From positions 84,910-101,964 of the forward strand of contig NW_004440417.1 of NCBI RefSeq assembly GCF_000330505.1: 17,055 nucleotides of DNA, given 5' to 3'. A program made the translations under genes and the position numbers. Source of the DNA: Entamoeba invadens IP1. Its lineage: Eukaryota; Evosea; Mastigamoebida; Endamoebidae. Each line of letters opens with the position of its first letter. Positions within the stretch are counted from its first letter, which is position 1. Below are positions 1-9,072 of this stretch, piece after piece. The notes beneath the pieces were generated by a model, which was given only the letters and a program-made list of their open reading frames with translations, was not told the origin of the DNA and made no database searches.

Positions 1-273
1 GGTTATCCTCCATTTTCGGGTGACACATTGGGAGAGATTTTGTCTGCTGTGTGTGCTGTGACTATGAGTTTCCAGGAAGAGTATGGTTCTGAAGTTTCGA
101 AGGAAGCGATGGACTTTATCTCGAATTTACTTGTACTTGAACCTTCACATAGGTTAACTGCCGAAGAGGCTTTAGAAAGTCCATGGCTTTGTGTTTGTCT
201 TTTTTTGCTTTTTTTTCATGTTGATATTTAATAAAGTTTATATACTTATATTCAGGATGTTTCCATTGATTAA
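1..273 (+). CDS. CaMK-like protein kinase, C-terminal end (5' partial, two exons)
   Basis: This is the last part of a serine/threonine protein kinase whose start lies outside the window. The reading frame is open from base 1 and begins GYPPFSG, the sequence that follows subdomain IX in CaMK-type kinases. It continues through an alpha-helical stretch to SHRLTAEEALESPWL, which is subdomain XI with its conserved Arg; the usual His of HPW is Ser here. The continuous ORF runs on into low-complexity codons to 231, but a GTTTGT donor at 193 and a TTCAG acceptor ending at 255 define a 63-nt phase-0 intron. The second exon (256-273) adds only DVSID and a stop. Catalytic residues are not in the window, so activity cannot be judged. 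The CaMK group call is moderately sure and the kinase call is firm. Confidence 0.85.
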
Positions 274-1483
274 ATGAACAATTTTTCATTTGTGTTTGTA
301 AATATGTTTTTTGAGCATTCAAATCGATATGTAAAATAATCTTTTATATTCCAATAATTTACAAACCAATAATTTGGTTTGTATTATTTGTGAATTAAAA
401 TCAAATTTTTACAAACGTCTGTTATGTTTTATATTTTTATCCAACTTTTTCAAATAAATAACTAGTTTACTGTCTGTATGTTTGACTTTGATTGTTGTTT
501 TTAAAACATAATATCATTATGTTAACATAAACTATATATAAAGTTGGATTGTTACCTTTTTCATTTTTATATTTAAAAAATAATAATTAAATAATTGAAA
601 ATATTATTCATATAAGTTTTTTTTTCATTTTCTTATTTATTAAATTAAACATTTGCAATTATTTATTGAAGTGAGTCAACCTCTCAGCCAATGTTACCGT
701 ACTTTCCTTGTAAGAACAGTGTTGACCAACATGAGGCAACTTTTCTACATTTTTAATCAATCAATTGCGCTTCATACACTGTTTTATTTACAAATGAGAG
801 ATTTGTTGATGGTACAATAAAAATCAAATAGAGTAAGCATAAAAAACGGTCTTTTTGTAAAGTAAATAATTTTAAAAAGATTCAATAACCATACAATTCC
901 AGAGGATTGGTATTGTTATTTTTTGTTGTGTGGAAATTACTATTTTTATACATCAAATTAGTTATTGATGTGTATAAAATACAAGTTTAATTTACACATA
1001 CAGTAGGAGGAAATATGGGGATGCTAGAGAAAGGAAAATGCTCGTAACTATTGGTTAATTTCAATTGAATAATAATAAAATTACTATTAATTTTAATATA
1101 AATTATTAATCAAAAAATTAATAAAATGAAAAAACCAAAATAAATTTATATTAATTATTTATTATTAATAATATTAAATTAATAAATATTTAAATCAGCA
1201 TCCCCCTTTTTCCGTTAACTGTATTCATTTATTAACAGCAAGATATATTGGTTGATAAAAATAAATAACAAAGGCTTTACAAGAAAATAGAGATATCGAA
1301 TATCAATCAATAAAAAGGATATAACAAACAACACAAAAACTGTTACAACATGTTAATAATAATTAATAATGATAATATTATATTTTATTAAATATATTAA
1401 TAGTATAACAAAAATAGTAATTTACTAACTATCAATTAGTAAAATGAAATGAACAATAAAAAAAAACAATTGAATTGGCTTTG
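274..1483. other. AT-rich spacer with no gene
   Basis: About 1.2 kb of strongly AT-rich DNA between the kinase end and the 3' end of the minus-strand gene at 1484. I see no coding frame of natural composition on either strand. The only structured item is the candidate terminal-inverted-repeat element at 1001-1221, listed separately. Confidence 0.6.
1001..1221. mobile_element. Mariner-like MITE candidate (25-bp TIRs, TA flanks)
   Basis: The ends form an inverted repeat. The left end begins CAGTAGGAGGAAATATGGGG and continues ATGCT (1001-1025). The reverse complement of 1197-1221 begins CAGTTAACGGAAAAAGGGGG and continues ATGCT. Nineteen of 25 positions match, including the outer CAGT and the inner GGGGATGCT. 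The dinucleotide TA stands immediately outside both ends (999-1000 and 1222-1223), as expected for a Tc1/mariner-type target duplication. The interior is about 170 bp of AT-rich DNA with no ORF, so if it is a transposon it is a non-autonomous one. The G-rich ends stand out sharply from the AT-rich surroundings, which argues against chance. TA flanks alone are weak evidence in such DNA. Confidence 0.6.
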
Positions 1484-2152
1484 TTAAGCCAATTCGACGC
1501 CTTGTGTAAATAGCCTCCTAACCACTTCATCATTGATGCAAACTATTGTTGATGTTTGTGACATAGATAGTGATAAGAAGTAAGAGTTAAGGTTCTTTCC
1601 AATAGAAATCAGCTTATTCTTTTTAATGATAAATCCATTGAAATTGATTTCAGTGAGTCGTTCGAGTTGCATTGCCTTTCCACTCTTTCTCGCCATTTCC
1701 GTCGTCAAGTCGAACCCAAGTTGCTTTGCCAAGTCGACCAAGAAGTTCCCCAAAAAGACTTTTCTGTTCTTTTCGAACCTTCTTGTTGCAGTAGATTCCG
1801 AGACCCCTCTTTTGATTTCCATATCGAAAACAGCTTTACATTGCTTTTCCGTTGTTTCCATGACATTGACTTCGTCGTTCTCGTCAAAGATGAGTGAATT
1901 GAGTCTAGGAGTGGTGATGGAGACTTTGGAGTATTTAAGAGGCTTTTCTAATAGAATTCTTGCGCGTGAGTTAATCAAAGCAAGAAGAATTGCCATTTGG
2001 TAAGCCTCAAAGTCTTGATTGTCTTTCTTTGTTTTCAGGTATTTAGGAGCGTTCCATGGATGATTAGTCTTGCATGTGGAGTCAACTGATTGTGTTGTGG
2101 ACTGGGCGTCGATTTCTTGGACGTTGAGGAAGTTAAGTGGGGTACAAGTCAT
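1484..2152 (-). CDS. Uncharacterised 222-aa protein
   Basis: A single uninterrupted 222-codon frame, with clearly higher GC content and more balanced codons than its flanks, so I take it as a real gene. I do not recognise the family. The N-terminal third is polar, with a Ser/Thr/Gln-rich stretch. The middle (about 45-75) looks helical and hydrophobic. Residues 85-110 are acidic (DENDEVNVME). Residues 115-160 are basic and helical (RRFEKNRKVF). The C-terminal 60 residues look beta-rich, and the protein ends GVELA. There is no signal peptide, membrane segment or Cys/His cluster, so a cytosolic or nuclear protein is likely. The start at 2152 is supported by a TATA-like CTATTTAAA 37 nt upstream. 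No GTTTGT intron donor interrupts the frame. Confidence 0.75.
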   Translation of the reverse strand: MTCTPLNFLNVQEIDAQSTTQSVDSTCKTNHPWNAPKYLKTKKDNQDFEAYQMAILLALINSRARILLEKPLKYSKVSITTPRLNSLIFDENDEVNVMETTEKQCKAVFDMEIKRGVSESTATRRFEKNRKVFLGNFLVDLAKQLGFDLTTEMARKSGKAMQLERLTEINFNGFIIKKNKLISIGKNLNSYFLSLSMSQTSTIVCINDEVVRRLFTQGVELA

Positions 2153-2188
2153 TAAAGGGGTTGTGATTTATTTGTAGTTGAAACCCCC

Positions 2189-2197
2189 TTTAAATAG
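2189..2197 (-). promoter_or_regulatory. TATA-like core promoter element of the 222-aa gene
   Basis: The minus strand reads CTATTTAAA, close to the published Entamoeba TATA consensus GTATTTAAA. It lies about 37 nt upstream of the ATG at 2152, which fits the short 5' leaders of this genus. The flanking G/C-rich bases form an inverted repeat, AAAGGGGTT (2154-2162) against AACCCCCTTT (2182-2191). Confidence 0.5.
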
Positions 2198-4421
2198 TTG
2201 AACGACCAAATTTCATTGCGAAAAGTGGTTTGAAAATAATTCGCCTCATGTTGCTACTTTTGGCGGTTTTTTTGCTTTGACTTTAAGATGGGAAATTTAT
2301 TAGGTTTATTTCCCGTTTATTTTGTACAAGAGAAAGTAAAATAAAAAGATGGCAAGTTAAGAACAGCATAAAAAAAGCAAAGAAAAGTTCGTATAATGTC
2401 GAGAAGAGAAGAGGGAATTGCAATCTTTTTTCTTCGTAATTTTATCGAAAAAGTGGGAAAAGATTTGGAAAATCTGAGGGGTGGTGATCATTTTTCTAAT
2501 TGGAACTAAATTTAGTGTTTATTTGAAAGGTGATTTGAATTTTAATGCAGCAACTTTTTAATTTGGATAACCAATACAAAGTTTTTTATAATTATTGGTT
2601 GAATTTACTTTAATTGCTATTTATCAGGTTTTATTGGTAACCGAAATATTAAAAAGTCGATTATGAATGAGATTTTTAATCGACAACATTTGGTGAAAAG
2701 TTAATATTAATTTGGTATAATAAAGTTTAAAATGCTTCATTAATTATTTTAATTAATAAATTTTAATATATGTTTAAAGTATTCTGGTTTTGAAATAAAA
2801 TAAAAAAAAATTGAAACAAAATTAAAAAGAGCAAAAGAATTATCGCGTGTGGAAAGCTAAAAGTAGTCTAAATTTGTTGAAGTTTTATATTTAAGATTCA
2901 CTTTTCTTGAATTAGTGAAAAATATTTGTTTTTTATATTTGTTTTTTTTACGTGATTATTTTTAATAATTGTTTTTTTTCAATATATGAAATCGGGATTA
3001 TTTTAATTCATCGAAAAATGGTCAATTTTATGTTTTGTAAACATAATGTTTTAATTTTGAGATTGTTCAAATGGATTTTTCTGAATAATTTGTTTAAGAT
3101 TATTTGGCGATTATGACTCATTTAATAGTTGTAAATAATCGGGCAGATATCATTCATTTTGGATTGTCATTATAACCAAATGTGAAAATATGTGAAGAAA
3201 TTTCGAACGATATTTACCACAAATCATGGAATGCCGTTATTATTACAATCAAATTATTATACCAAAACTGCATTTGTTATTATTATTCATATAAACAATA
3301 CGTTTCTTGAAACTAATTGACCATTTTTGGGACGATGTGGAAAGTTATGTTTTAATTATTGATTTGATTTAAAAAGTTGTTTTTAACCAAAAAACAATTT
3401 TTTTTAATTGTTTTAATAAAGTTAATAATATTAAACTATAAAAATAGTATATCATTTTGTAACCTATAAAAATTGTTGTTGTATATTTGTTTCTATTAAT
3501 TTAATTATTAATTATAAAAAAGCTATTATTTATTATATGTTTTCATTGTATATTAAATTATTATTTTTATATTTAAACTTTAATAAAATATTAATTATAA
3601 TTTTTATTTATAATAATAATTGATGTAACTATCATAAATAACTATAAAAATAACACAATAATTTTGATAGGTCAATAATAAAAAATTAAGAAATTAACTA
3701 TTGTTAATATAGTTTAGATATTATTATTTGGTTCATATTTTTATTATACTTATATTAAAAAATTATAATTCATTGTTTTTTTTTATTTTAGAAAAAATTA
3801 TTAGTTTTTTTTATACAAAAATAGATTTATAATAAATAATTAAAATAAATTTGGGGTACAAATTTTTTTGTTTTTTTAACAACCCAAAATTTTAATAGTA
3901 ATTATAAGTATCAAATTGCATCAATAGTTTAAAAATATCCCCACAAAAACCAGAAAAATACCCATTAAAAACTTACTGATATTTCTTTTAAAAAAAATCC
4001 AATTGATGAACCCCATTTGTTGTTGAAATAAAAACATAGACAGATCTAAGAAAGCACAAAAATGGAGTTAATAAAGACACAATCTAGTAAAAATATAATA
4101 AATTATACAACAAAAAATAGTTCATGTTATTCAATCCATTTTACAAAAATAGCTATTTTTGAACAATAACATACCTCCCGAATGCACACGTATAAGAACT
4201 TCGAATATAATTACAATTTATATCTAAGAAAAATCCCGAATTTGCCACACCCATTTTGAAACTCAAAGTTAGCGAACTGATCTTAGAACTGCAACCTTCA
4301 ATTTTTGAAAATAAAAAAAATGTTCCCGAGAATGCGGCCCAATAAGACTTATCACAAAAGAAAACGCAGCAAAAATTCATCTAAAAACGACTTTAAAAAA
4401 GCTGTGATTACGTCATTAATA
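2198..4421. other. Long AT-rich region with no supportable gene
   Basis: Roughly 2.2 kb between two divergently transcribed genes. From about 2500 to 4100 it is dominated by poly-A, poly-T and TTATTA-type sequence. A weak inverted repeat is present at 2218-2228 (GCGAAAAGTGG) and 2254-2264 (CTACTTTTGGC), followed by a T-run. An isolated 75-codon frame at 4153-4380 on the minus strand has no family signature and I do not call it. No tRNA, rRNA or clear transposon end was seen. Confidence 0.55.
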
Positions 4422-4429
4422 GTATATAA
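4422..4429 (+). promoter_or_regulatory. TATA-like box of the LIM gene
   Basis: GTATATAA lies 36 nt before the ATG at 4465, in the position and form expected for an Entamoeba core promoter. Just upstream, 4408-4415 reads TTACGTCA, which matches an ATF/CRE-type half-palindrome. That second resemblance is only suggestive. Confidence 0.5.
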
Positions 4430-4464
4430 CACTGTCACTGGACTCTATTCTCATTCGTTGTGAC

Positions 4465-4875
4465 ATGTCTGCTAAAACTTGCTGTGTTTGCGGAAAGAGC
4501 GCTTACCCAATCGAAAGAACAACTGCTGGTGGAAAGGATTACCACATTGCTTGCTTCAAGTGCAAGACTTGTGGATTGAAGTTGAACACTTCCAACTTCT
4601 TGTATGATCATGACACTGATGCCGTCTACTGCAAGAACCACGTCCCAAAGAAGACTTTCACCCATGTCACCGATTCCATTGCTATGAAGGCTGCCTTGAA
4701 CGCCCCGAAAAAAGAATGCGAGAACCTCGGAACCGTCCAAAAGGGACAAGGAAGTGGTAAACCACACGACGTAGTGTTCGGTGCTGGTGCTGAAGGTGCT
4801 GCTCCAGTCGAAGAGGCTGCTCCAGTTGAAGAAGCCGCAGTTGAAGAAGAAAAGAAAGAGGAAGAAGGATACTAA
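4465..4875 (+). CDS. Single-LIM-domain protein with acidic tail
   Basis: A 136-aa protein with one LIM double zinc finger at about residues 6-59. The ligands are Cys6-x2-Cys9-x17-His27-x2-Cys30 for the first zinc, and Cys33-x2-Cys36-x19-Cys56-x2-His59 for the second. The family binds partner proteins and commonly attaches to the actin cytoskeleton. A short Entamoeba LIM protein, EhLimA, has been described as actin- and membrane-associated, and this gene may be its relative. After the finger comes a Gly/Lys-rich linker (about 85-106), then an imperfect repeat APVEEAAPVEEA, then a very acidic end EEEKKEEEGY. There is no signal peptide or membrane segment. Codon use is markedly C/G-ending compared with neighbours, consistent with high expression. 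The start is fixed by the TATA-like box 36 nt upstream. The domain call is certain; the tail's role is unknown. Confidence 0.93.
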   Translation: MSAKTCCVCGKSAYPIERTTAGGKDYHIACFKCKTCGLKLNTSNFLYDHDTDAVYCKNHVPKKTFTHVTDSIAMKAALNAPKKECENLGTVQKGQGSGKPHDVVFGAGAEGAAPVEEAAPVEEAAVEEEKKEEEGY

Positions 4876-5343
4876 ACAATTAACATTTTCATGATTCGGT
4901 TTCAATTATTTCTTTTAACTTCTACTTACTAATTTCTTTTACTATACTGTTTCTTTCTTCTTATTATTACTATTTTAAACTAATTATTATTAGTATATGT
5001 GTTTTAATTTAGTTGTAATTATACAAACTAAAACTAAATAAGTGATAAATAATGAAATTTTAGTTTAATTTATAATAAAATTTATTAGCATTTATTGGTG
5101 GTATTTAGAGTATTTGAATTTAACAAAAACTAATCGATATTCATTTCATTTAAAATATATTATCGAACTATTATCAAATAAAAATAGTAATTTAATAGTT
5201 TCATATTAAAAATAATAAAAATATAATAATAATAAATACCACATTTTTAAACAAGAATTATAAAATAATAAAATTTTAGTAAAATTAACTAATAATATAG
5301 AACCTATTAAAAATCAAGAGTAGAACTAATAAAATATAGTATT
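4876..5343. other. AT-rich spacer between the LIM and GPI-protein genes
   Basis: The first 100 bases after the LIM stop are pyrimidine-rich (TTTCTTTTA-type runs), as is common around Entamoeba poly(A) sites. The rest is AT-rich with no gene. A GAAC motif at 5323-5326, 18 nt before the ATG at 5344, may be the core promoter element of the next gene. Confidence 0.5.
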
Positions 5344-5742
5344 ATGTTATTATTTGTGTTGCTTGTGTGTGTGAGTGCAAAACAACCGACAATCGACGAG
5401 TATTTAGGGCGCAAGAACAGCACCACGTGTGTATTTACAAAGGATATATGTGACAAGTGTATCAATACAATTGCAACTCAAAAGGATTATTGTGACGCAC
5501 CAACGGATGCCGAGCAAAAGTGTATTTGCTCAACGTTTCGAGGGCAGTGGCGAATCTTCTTTGAGGACGTAGAAGACACCATCCGATCACAATCAAACGC
5601 GTGTTCGTTCATTTGCACGAACGGGACGGTGCCCTTTGGAGCGAATGAAACCACCGTCGCCGCGACAAAAAAGATGTCGTTCAACGGCGCAATGACAAAT
5701 ACGTTGGTTGGGGTGCTTGCGCTTCTCATTGCCTTGTTGTAA
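5344..5742 (+). CDS. Small cysteine-rich GPI-anchored surface protein
   Basis: A 132-aa protein built like a GPI-anchored surface antigen. An N-terminal signal peptide (about 1-12, MLLFVLLVCVSA) is followed by an ectodomain with eight cysteines at 29, 36, 39, 50, 60, 62, 87 and 91, enough for four disulfides. Three N-glycosylation sequons are present at Asn25, Asn93 and Asn101. The C-terminus is a hydrophobic run (about 121-132, LVGVLALLIALL) ending at the stop with no basic tail, preceded by small residues near Asn114-Gly115-Ala116 that suit an omega site. The coding DNA is far less AT-rich than its flanks. The spacing C-x6-C-x2-C-x10-C-x9-C-x-C-x24-C-x3-C is not one I can assign to a named family. 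Function is unknown; cell-surface location is well supported. Confidence 0.85.
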   Translation: MLLFVLLVCVSAKQPTIDEYLGRKNSTTCVFTKDICDKCINTIATQKDYCDAPTDAEQKCICSTFRGQWRIFFEDVEDTIRSQSNACSFICTNGTVPFGANETTVAATKKMSFNGAMTNTLVGVLALLIALL

Positions 5743-6106
5743 TCCACTCTTCCAGTTCCCGTGTTAGTCGTTCTTCTAGTTTTTTTTAACTATACTTTGC
5801 AATACGAATATGTCACGTATTATTTTATTAATTATTTCTAAATTAATAAGTGACAACCAGTTGGTAGTTTTATGATACGTCAATTTTTCTTCATAACAAA
5901 AAGTACTGTTATGACTCGTTTTGGAGTAACAGAACTATATGTATATTATACTATTACTATTATATATAGTACATTGTTTTATTAGTTCACAAACTGGTAA
6001 TTATTATTATTATTAGTGTAATGTAATACCACCACAATAATAGTAATAATTTCAATATGAAAAGTAATGAAAGAATTTGACAATTCAAAAGAAAAAAAGT
6101 GAGTTT
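5743..6106. other. AT-rich spacer between two convergent gene ends
   Basis: The shared 3' region of the GPI-protein gene and the small minus-strand ORF. It contains T-runs after 5755 and an imperfect hairpin around 5905-5931 (CTGTTATGACTC against AGTAACAG). No gene is visible. Confidence 0.5.
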
Positions 6107-6286
6107 TTACATGGTGGAGGTTTCGAAAAATTGTGTTTGTGTTGTGAGGAGCAAATCTGAGACAATTGGTTGACACTTAGTCACCTGTTGCAATTCAATC
6201 ACTTTGTCTTCTACTTCACTTTCTTTCATATTTCCATTGATTGCTGAAATAAGAAGATCACTGAGTCGCATCTTGTGAGTTTCCAT
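6107..6286 (-). CDS. Putative 59-aa small protein
   Basis: A 59-codon frame starting METHKMRLSD and ending ETSTM. It stands out because its codons are balanced and its predicted protein is hydrophilic, with amphipathic helices (LLISAINGNM, ESEVEDKVIELQQV). It has one cysteine and no signal peptide or membrane segment. Two GAAC motifs on the same strand (6303-6306 and 6295-6298) lie 9-20 nt upstream of the ATG, consistent with an Entamoeba promoter. The gene diverges from the RhoGAP gene, with only 72 bp between start codons. I do not recognise the family; the size and helical pattern suit a small adaptor or complex subunit, which is speculation. The alternative is a chance ORF. Confidence 0.5.
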   Translation of the reverse strand: METHKMRLSDLLISAINGNMKESEVEDKVIELQQVTKCQPIVSDLLLTTQTQFFETSTM

Positions 6287-6358
6287 GGTTTGGGGTTCAA
6301 AAGTTCAATTATGAAAACTGTCAAGAAAAAAAAGAAGGAACTCTAATATAAAAAAATC
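6287..6358. promoter_or_regulatory. 72-bp bidirectional promoter region
   Basis: This is the whole interval between the divergent start codons at 6286 (minus) and 6359 (plus). It contains GAAC motifs facing each gene: two on the minus strand at 6295-6298 and 6303-6306, and one on the plus strand at 6338-6341. The plus strand also has TAATATAAAAAA just before its ATG. GAAC is a known Entamoeba core element; its use here is inferred from position. Confidence 0.45.
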
Positions 6359-7882
6359 ATGAACGACTGGGTCAAGCCCGCCCACCGTCTCTGCGTCGAA
6401 AAGTACTCGAAAAACAATTTCCAACTCATCGACCAACTCTCCGCACACGCAAAACAAATAGCACAGGCGTTCGACGTCCTCATTCCACTCTATCAAAGTT
6501 TTCACACAAAACTCGAAAAGCTCCGAATAACTGCCCCAAAGTCACAGTCACCCACTTCTGTTTATAGAGAGCTTTGCGCCGTCTCCGACACCGATAATGA
6601 CTTGGTAGAGTTATTCAAAGTTATGGTTTGTACTTGAAATGCTAGTTACTATCAAAGTACTATATTATATTATTTACTATTAAATTCACCAGAAGGAGAC
6701 GTCAATGAATACACTCTCCGACGCACTGAAACCAACAAACACGTGGGGCGAGACGTACTCGTCCTTTGAAGATTACGCAAACCAACAGAAACACATGATT
6801 TCGAATATTGTGACTTTCACATCTTTCTCTGGGTATATGAACTCCTTGAAAAAGGCCACCGTGCAAATGAAAAACTTTGCGGACCACTTGGGCGAGGAGA
6901 ATTTGCAACAACTTGAGACGGCGTCAAAGTCCGTTGTGGAAGAACGAGCGTCGTTGTTACGAGTCGACCAAAAAACAACCGACAATGAAAATGAAGGGGT
7001 CCCTCACAACTTCCAAAGAGCTATGTATGCCCTCTATTTCACTCCAAGATCATTGGAAGGTGTATTTAGACAGTGCGCTGATACAACTGTATTGAACGAC
7101 TGCAGTAATTTGATTGGGGTGTTGGATATTCAAACAATCGATAACGTTTGTCTGTCGGGCGTCATAAGAAAGTTCCTAAGAGACGCAGACGCACCTGTTT
7201 GGCCGTCTTCTTTGTTGCAGAATCTCTTGACCATCACTAGTTTGTTGCTTGTAATGTGCATTTTGAATAATATTACTATAGAACTATATAGTATAGTTTT
7301 TTAACTATAAAAAATTATAATCACTCACATACAGAAAAGTATGAGAAAGACCAAGACATGTGGGTCGATAACGTCCAACAACTCACCTGCCGTTTTCCAA
7401 AGAGAAACAGTGAAATTCTAAAACATGTTTTAGCGTTATGTGGGAAGATCATATCGAATCCGGAATCCAAAATGGACGGCTACAACATTTCGGTGTGTCT
7501 AGGACTATCTGTGTTGGTATCAAAAACCGATTTACAAGCTGCCCTTGAAGCTCCATTAATCATAAAAACTTTTGAGTTATTCATCCAGAACAGAACTCGG
7601 ATTTTTACTGTTTGCTTTCTACTTATTCTATTTATACATTATAATAAGTATTATATTATTATATTATTATATTATTATTATATAAAAGTAACATTATAGG
7701 ATATCGAAGACTGCTTTAAACGACGCCTCTCTGACGTTTTCACCCCACCGATTTATCACGACATCTTCTATAATAAAAGGGAAAGTATTTACTTTAAACG
7801 CCACAATCCTAGAACTAGCGATGGAGGGAAACTTCGATTCAACATAGGGAACAAAACCAAATCTGTTTCATTGTCCAATTAA
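6359..7882 (+). CDS. BAR-like/RhoGAP protein (four exons)
   Basis: I assemble this gene from exons 6359-6625, 6693-7239, 7335-7609 and 7700-7882, giving 423 aa. The introns are 67, 95 and 90 nt, start GTTTGT, GTTTGT and GTTTGC, end CCAG, ACAG and TAG, and keep frame throughout. Residues 1-180 are mostly long polar helices, as in BAR-type membrane-curving domains; that part is inferred. Residues about 190-365 form a RhoGAP domain, which speeds GTP hydrolysis by Rho/Rac GTPases. GVFR carries the arginine finger (Arg215), FLR gives Arg252, and YNISVCLG gives the conserved Asn322. Deviations are Arg for the usual Lys before FLR, and Leu for Pro in the GPxL position. The tail (364-423) is basic and holds KRRLS, a basophilic-kinase-like site at Ser374. 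A likely role is cortical actin or endocytic control. Confidence 0.85.
7651..7684 (+). repeat. TTATA/TTA microsatellite in RhoGAP intron 3
   Basis: A short run of TTATATTATTATATTATTA-type repeats sits inside the third intron of the RhoGAP gene, between its GTTTGC donor (7610) and TAG acceptor (7697-7699). It is probably simple slippage sequence. Confidence 0.6.
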
Positions 7883-7948
7883 CATTTTTGTATAGTTTTT
7901 CATAAAGAATTTTATAATTGGAGTGGTATAATCAAAAGATATACTCAA

Positions 7949-8742
7949 TCAATTAGTTAATGAAGAAATAACAAAAGCTGAATGTTCTGATGTAGAAGCT
8001 GGCTCGACGATTTGTGTGAGCTTTGTTTCTAAGGCTTCAGCGACGTCGATATTGACATGAATGTATAAGACACTCAACCCTTCGAAGTTTTTGATGACGA
8101 CATTACAGGCGTCTGGAGCTTCTTTGTTAGCCAAATCTTTGATTTGTTCGATGAAGGGTGAACGATCGCCCTCTACACAGACGACAATGACTTTTTGGTC
8201 TTGTGGTCAGGAGTTGTAAAACATCAGAATAAGACGAACAAACCGACTTTCTTGATCAATTGTTTCTCATCTTTTCCTTTGGGAAGAAGAACTCGTGATC
8301 GAATGATAAATGGCTGAGAAGAAACGGAAACGTTCTGAGAGAATTCAATCGACAAATAGAGCTGATCCTTATGGTGATTTCGTGAAGAAGAACAATTCGA
8401 TCGGCACCGGTCGAAAGTGAAGATCTGGCGACCGTTAATCATTTTACCTTCTAAAAACTTTTGGTTGGATGATACACCAATTTCTATCACTTTACGACCT
8501 TTGGAACAACTCGGACACTCTTTCACTTCATCAGTCGTTCGAACCTTTAAAACTTTTGTTCGAAGACCAGCATATAAGATGTCCTCAGGACGGATCGAGT
8601 TTTTTGAAAGCCAAAGGGGGGACGCAGAAAACTCCACAGTGAATGGGACGTGTCGAAATATTGTTTGTGATGAAATTTTCAAAATCGCGTTTGAGTCGGG
8701 GAGCGGAAGACTTTGTTCAGGTAATGACATCGTATTTCGCAT
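7949..8742 (-). CDS. Putative CudA/STAT-like DNA-binding protein (two exons)
   Basis: Exons 8244-8742 and 7949-8199 join across a 44-nt phase-1 intron (GTTTGT donor, ACAAG acceptor) to give 249 aa. Without splicing the frame stops seven codons past the donor. The core (about 45-155) has a C-x2-C pair (Cys76, Cys79), then FDRCRSNCSSSRNHHKDQLYLSIEF, then SQPFIIRSR. A Cys/Ser-rich loop, a His-rich turn, a long strand and an IRSR-type basic motif resemble the Ig-fold DNA-binding domains of the CudA/STAT/Rel kind. Dictyostelium CudA has a reported Entamoeba homologue that binds DNA, so I favour that family; I cannot verify it by alignment. The C-terminal 80 residues look like a mixed alpha/beta fold with a KVIVVCVEGD strand. 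There is no signal peptide or membrane segment. Met5 (8730) is an alternative start. Confidence 0.6.
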
Positions 8743-9072
8743 TTCTAGTTTGTTGTTATTAATTTTATGGTTGGTAACTAATTGGCATTTTTACTATTAT
8801 GAATACCATTTATTATTTTTATTGTAATGAATTGTATTATAGTGTATTATATTTTATTAATAATTTATTAATATATTTTGAAAAAAAAGCAATCAATTGT
8901 TACCAAAAAAACAGCTTTTGCAGGCTAATGAAAAAAATGAATTTGAGTTATTTAAAAAAATTAATAAGTCAAAAACTTATTAATAAAATATATAGTTTGA
9001 TTATTATTTTAATTTTGATTGTTTATTATTAATATTATAACTATAATTATAACTAAATGTATTTTCTTTGAA
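8743..9072. other. AT-rich spacer between two minus-strand genes
   Basis: Very AT-rich sequence between the Rab stop codon and the start of the putative DNA-binding protein. Plus-strand frames here are made of Ile, Leu, Asn, Lys and Tyr codons and look random. No element is recognised. Confidence 0.5.

Noticed and set aside
1626..2003. A 125-codon plus-strand frame rich in Ser, Phe and Leu.
   Set aside because: It is antisense to the 222-aa gene, whose strand has the better composition and a TATA-like element.
2218..2270. A weak inverted repeat followed by a T-run, resembling a small RNA with a terminator.
   Set aside because: The stem has mismatches in 9 of 11 matched positions at best, T-runs are everywhere in this DNA, and no promoter boxes were found.
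4153..4380. A 75-codon minus-strand frame upstream of the LIM gene.
   Set aside because: It has no family signature, starts within an AT-rich promoter region and ends in an unremarkable sequence. Its slightly higher GC content made me look twice, but nothing supports translation.
8417..8827. A 136-codon plus-strand frame.
   Set aside because: It overlaps the minus-strand putative DNA-binding gene and its 3' part runs into AT-rich noise. No motif supports it.
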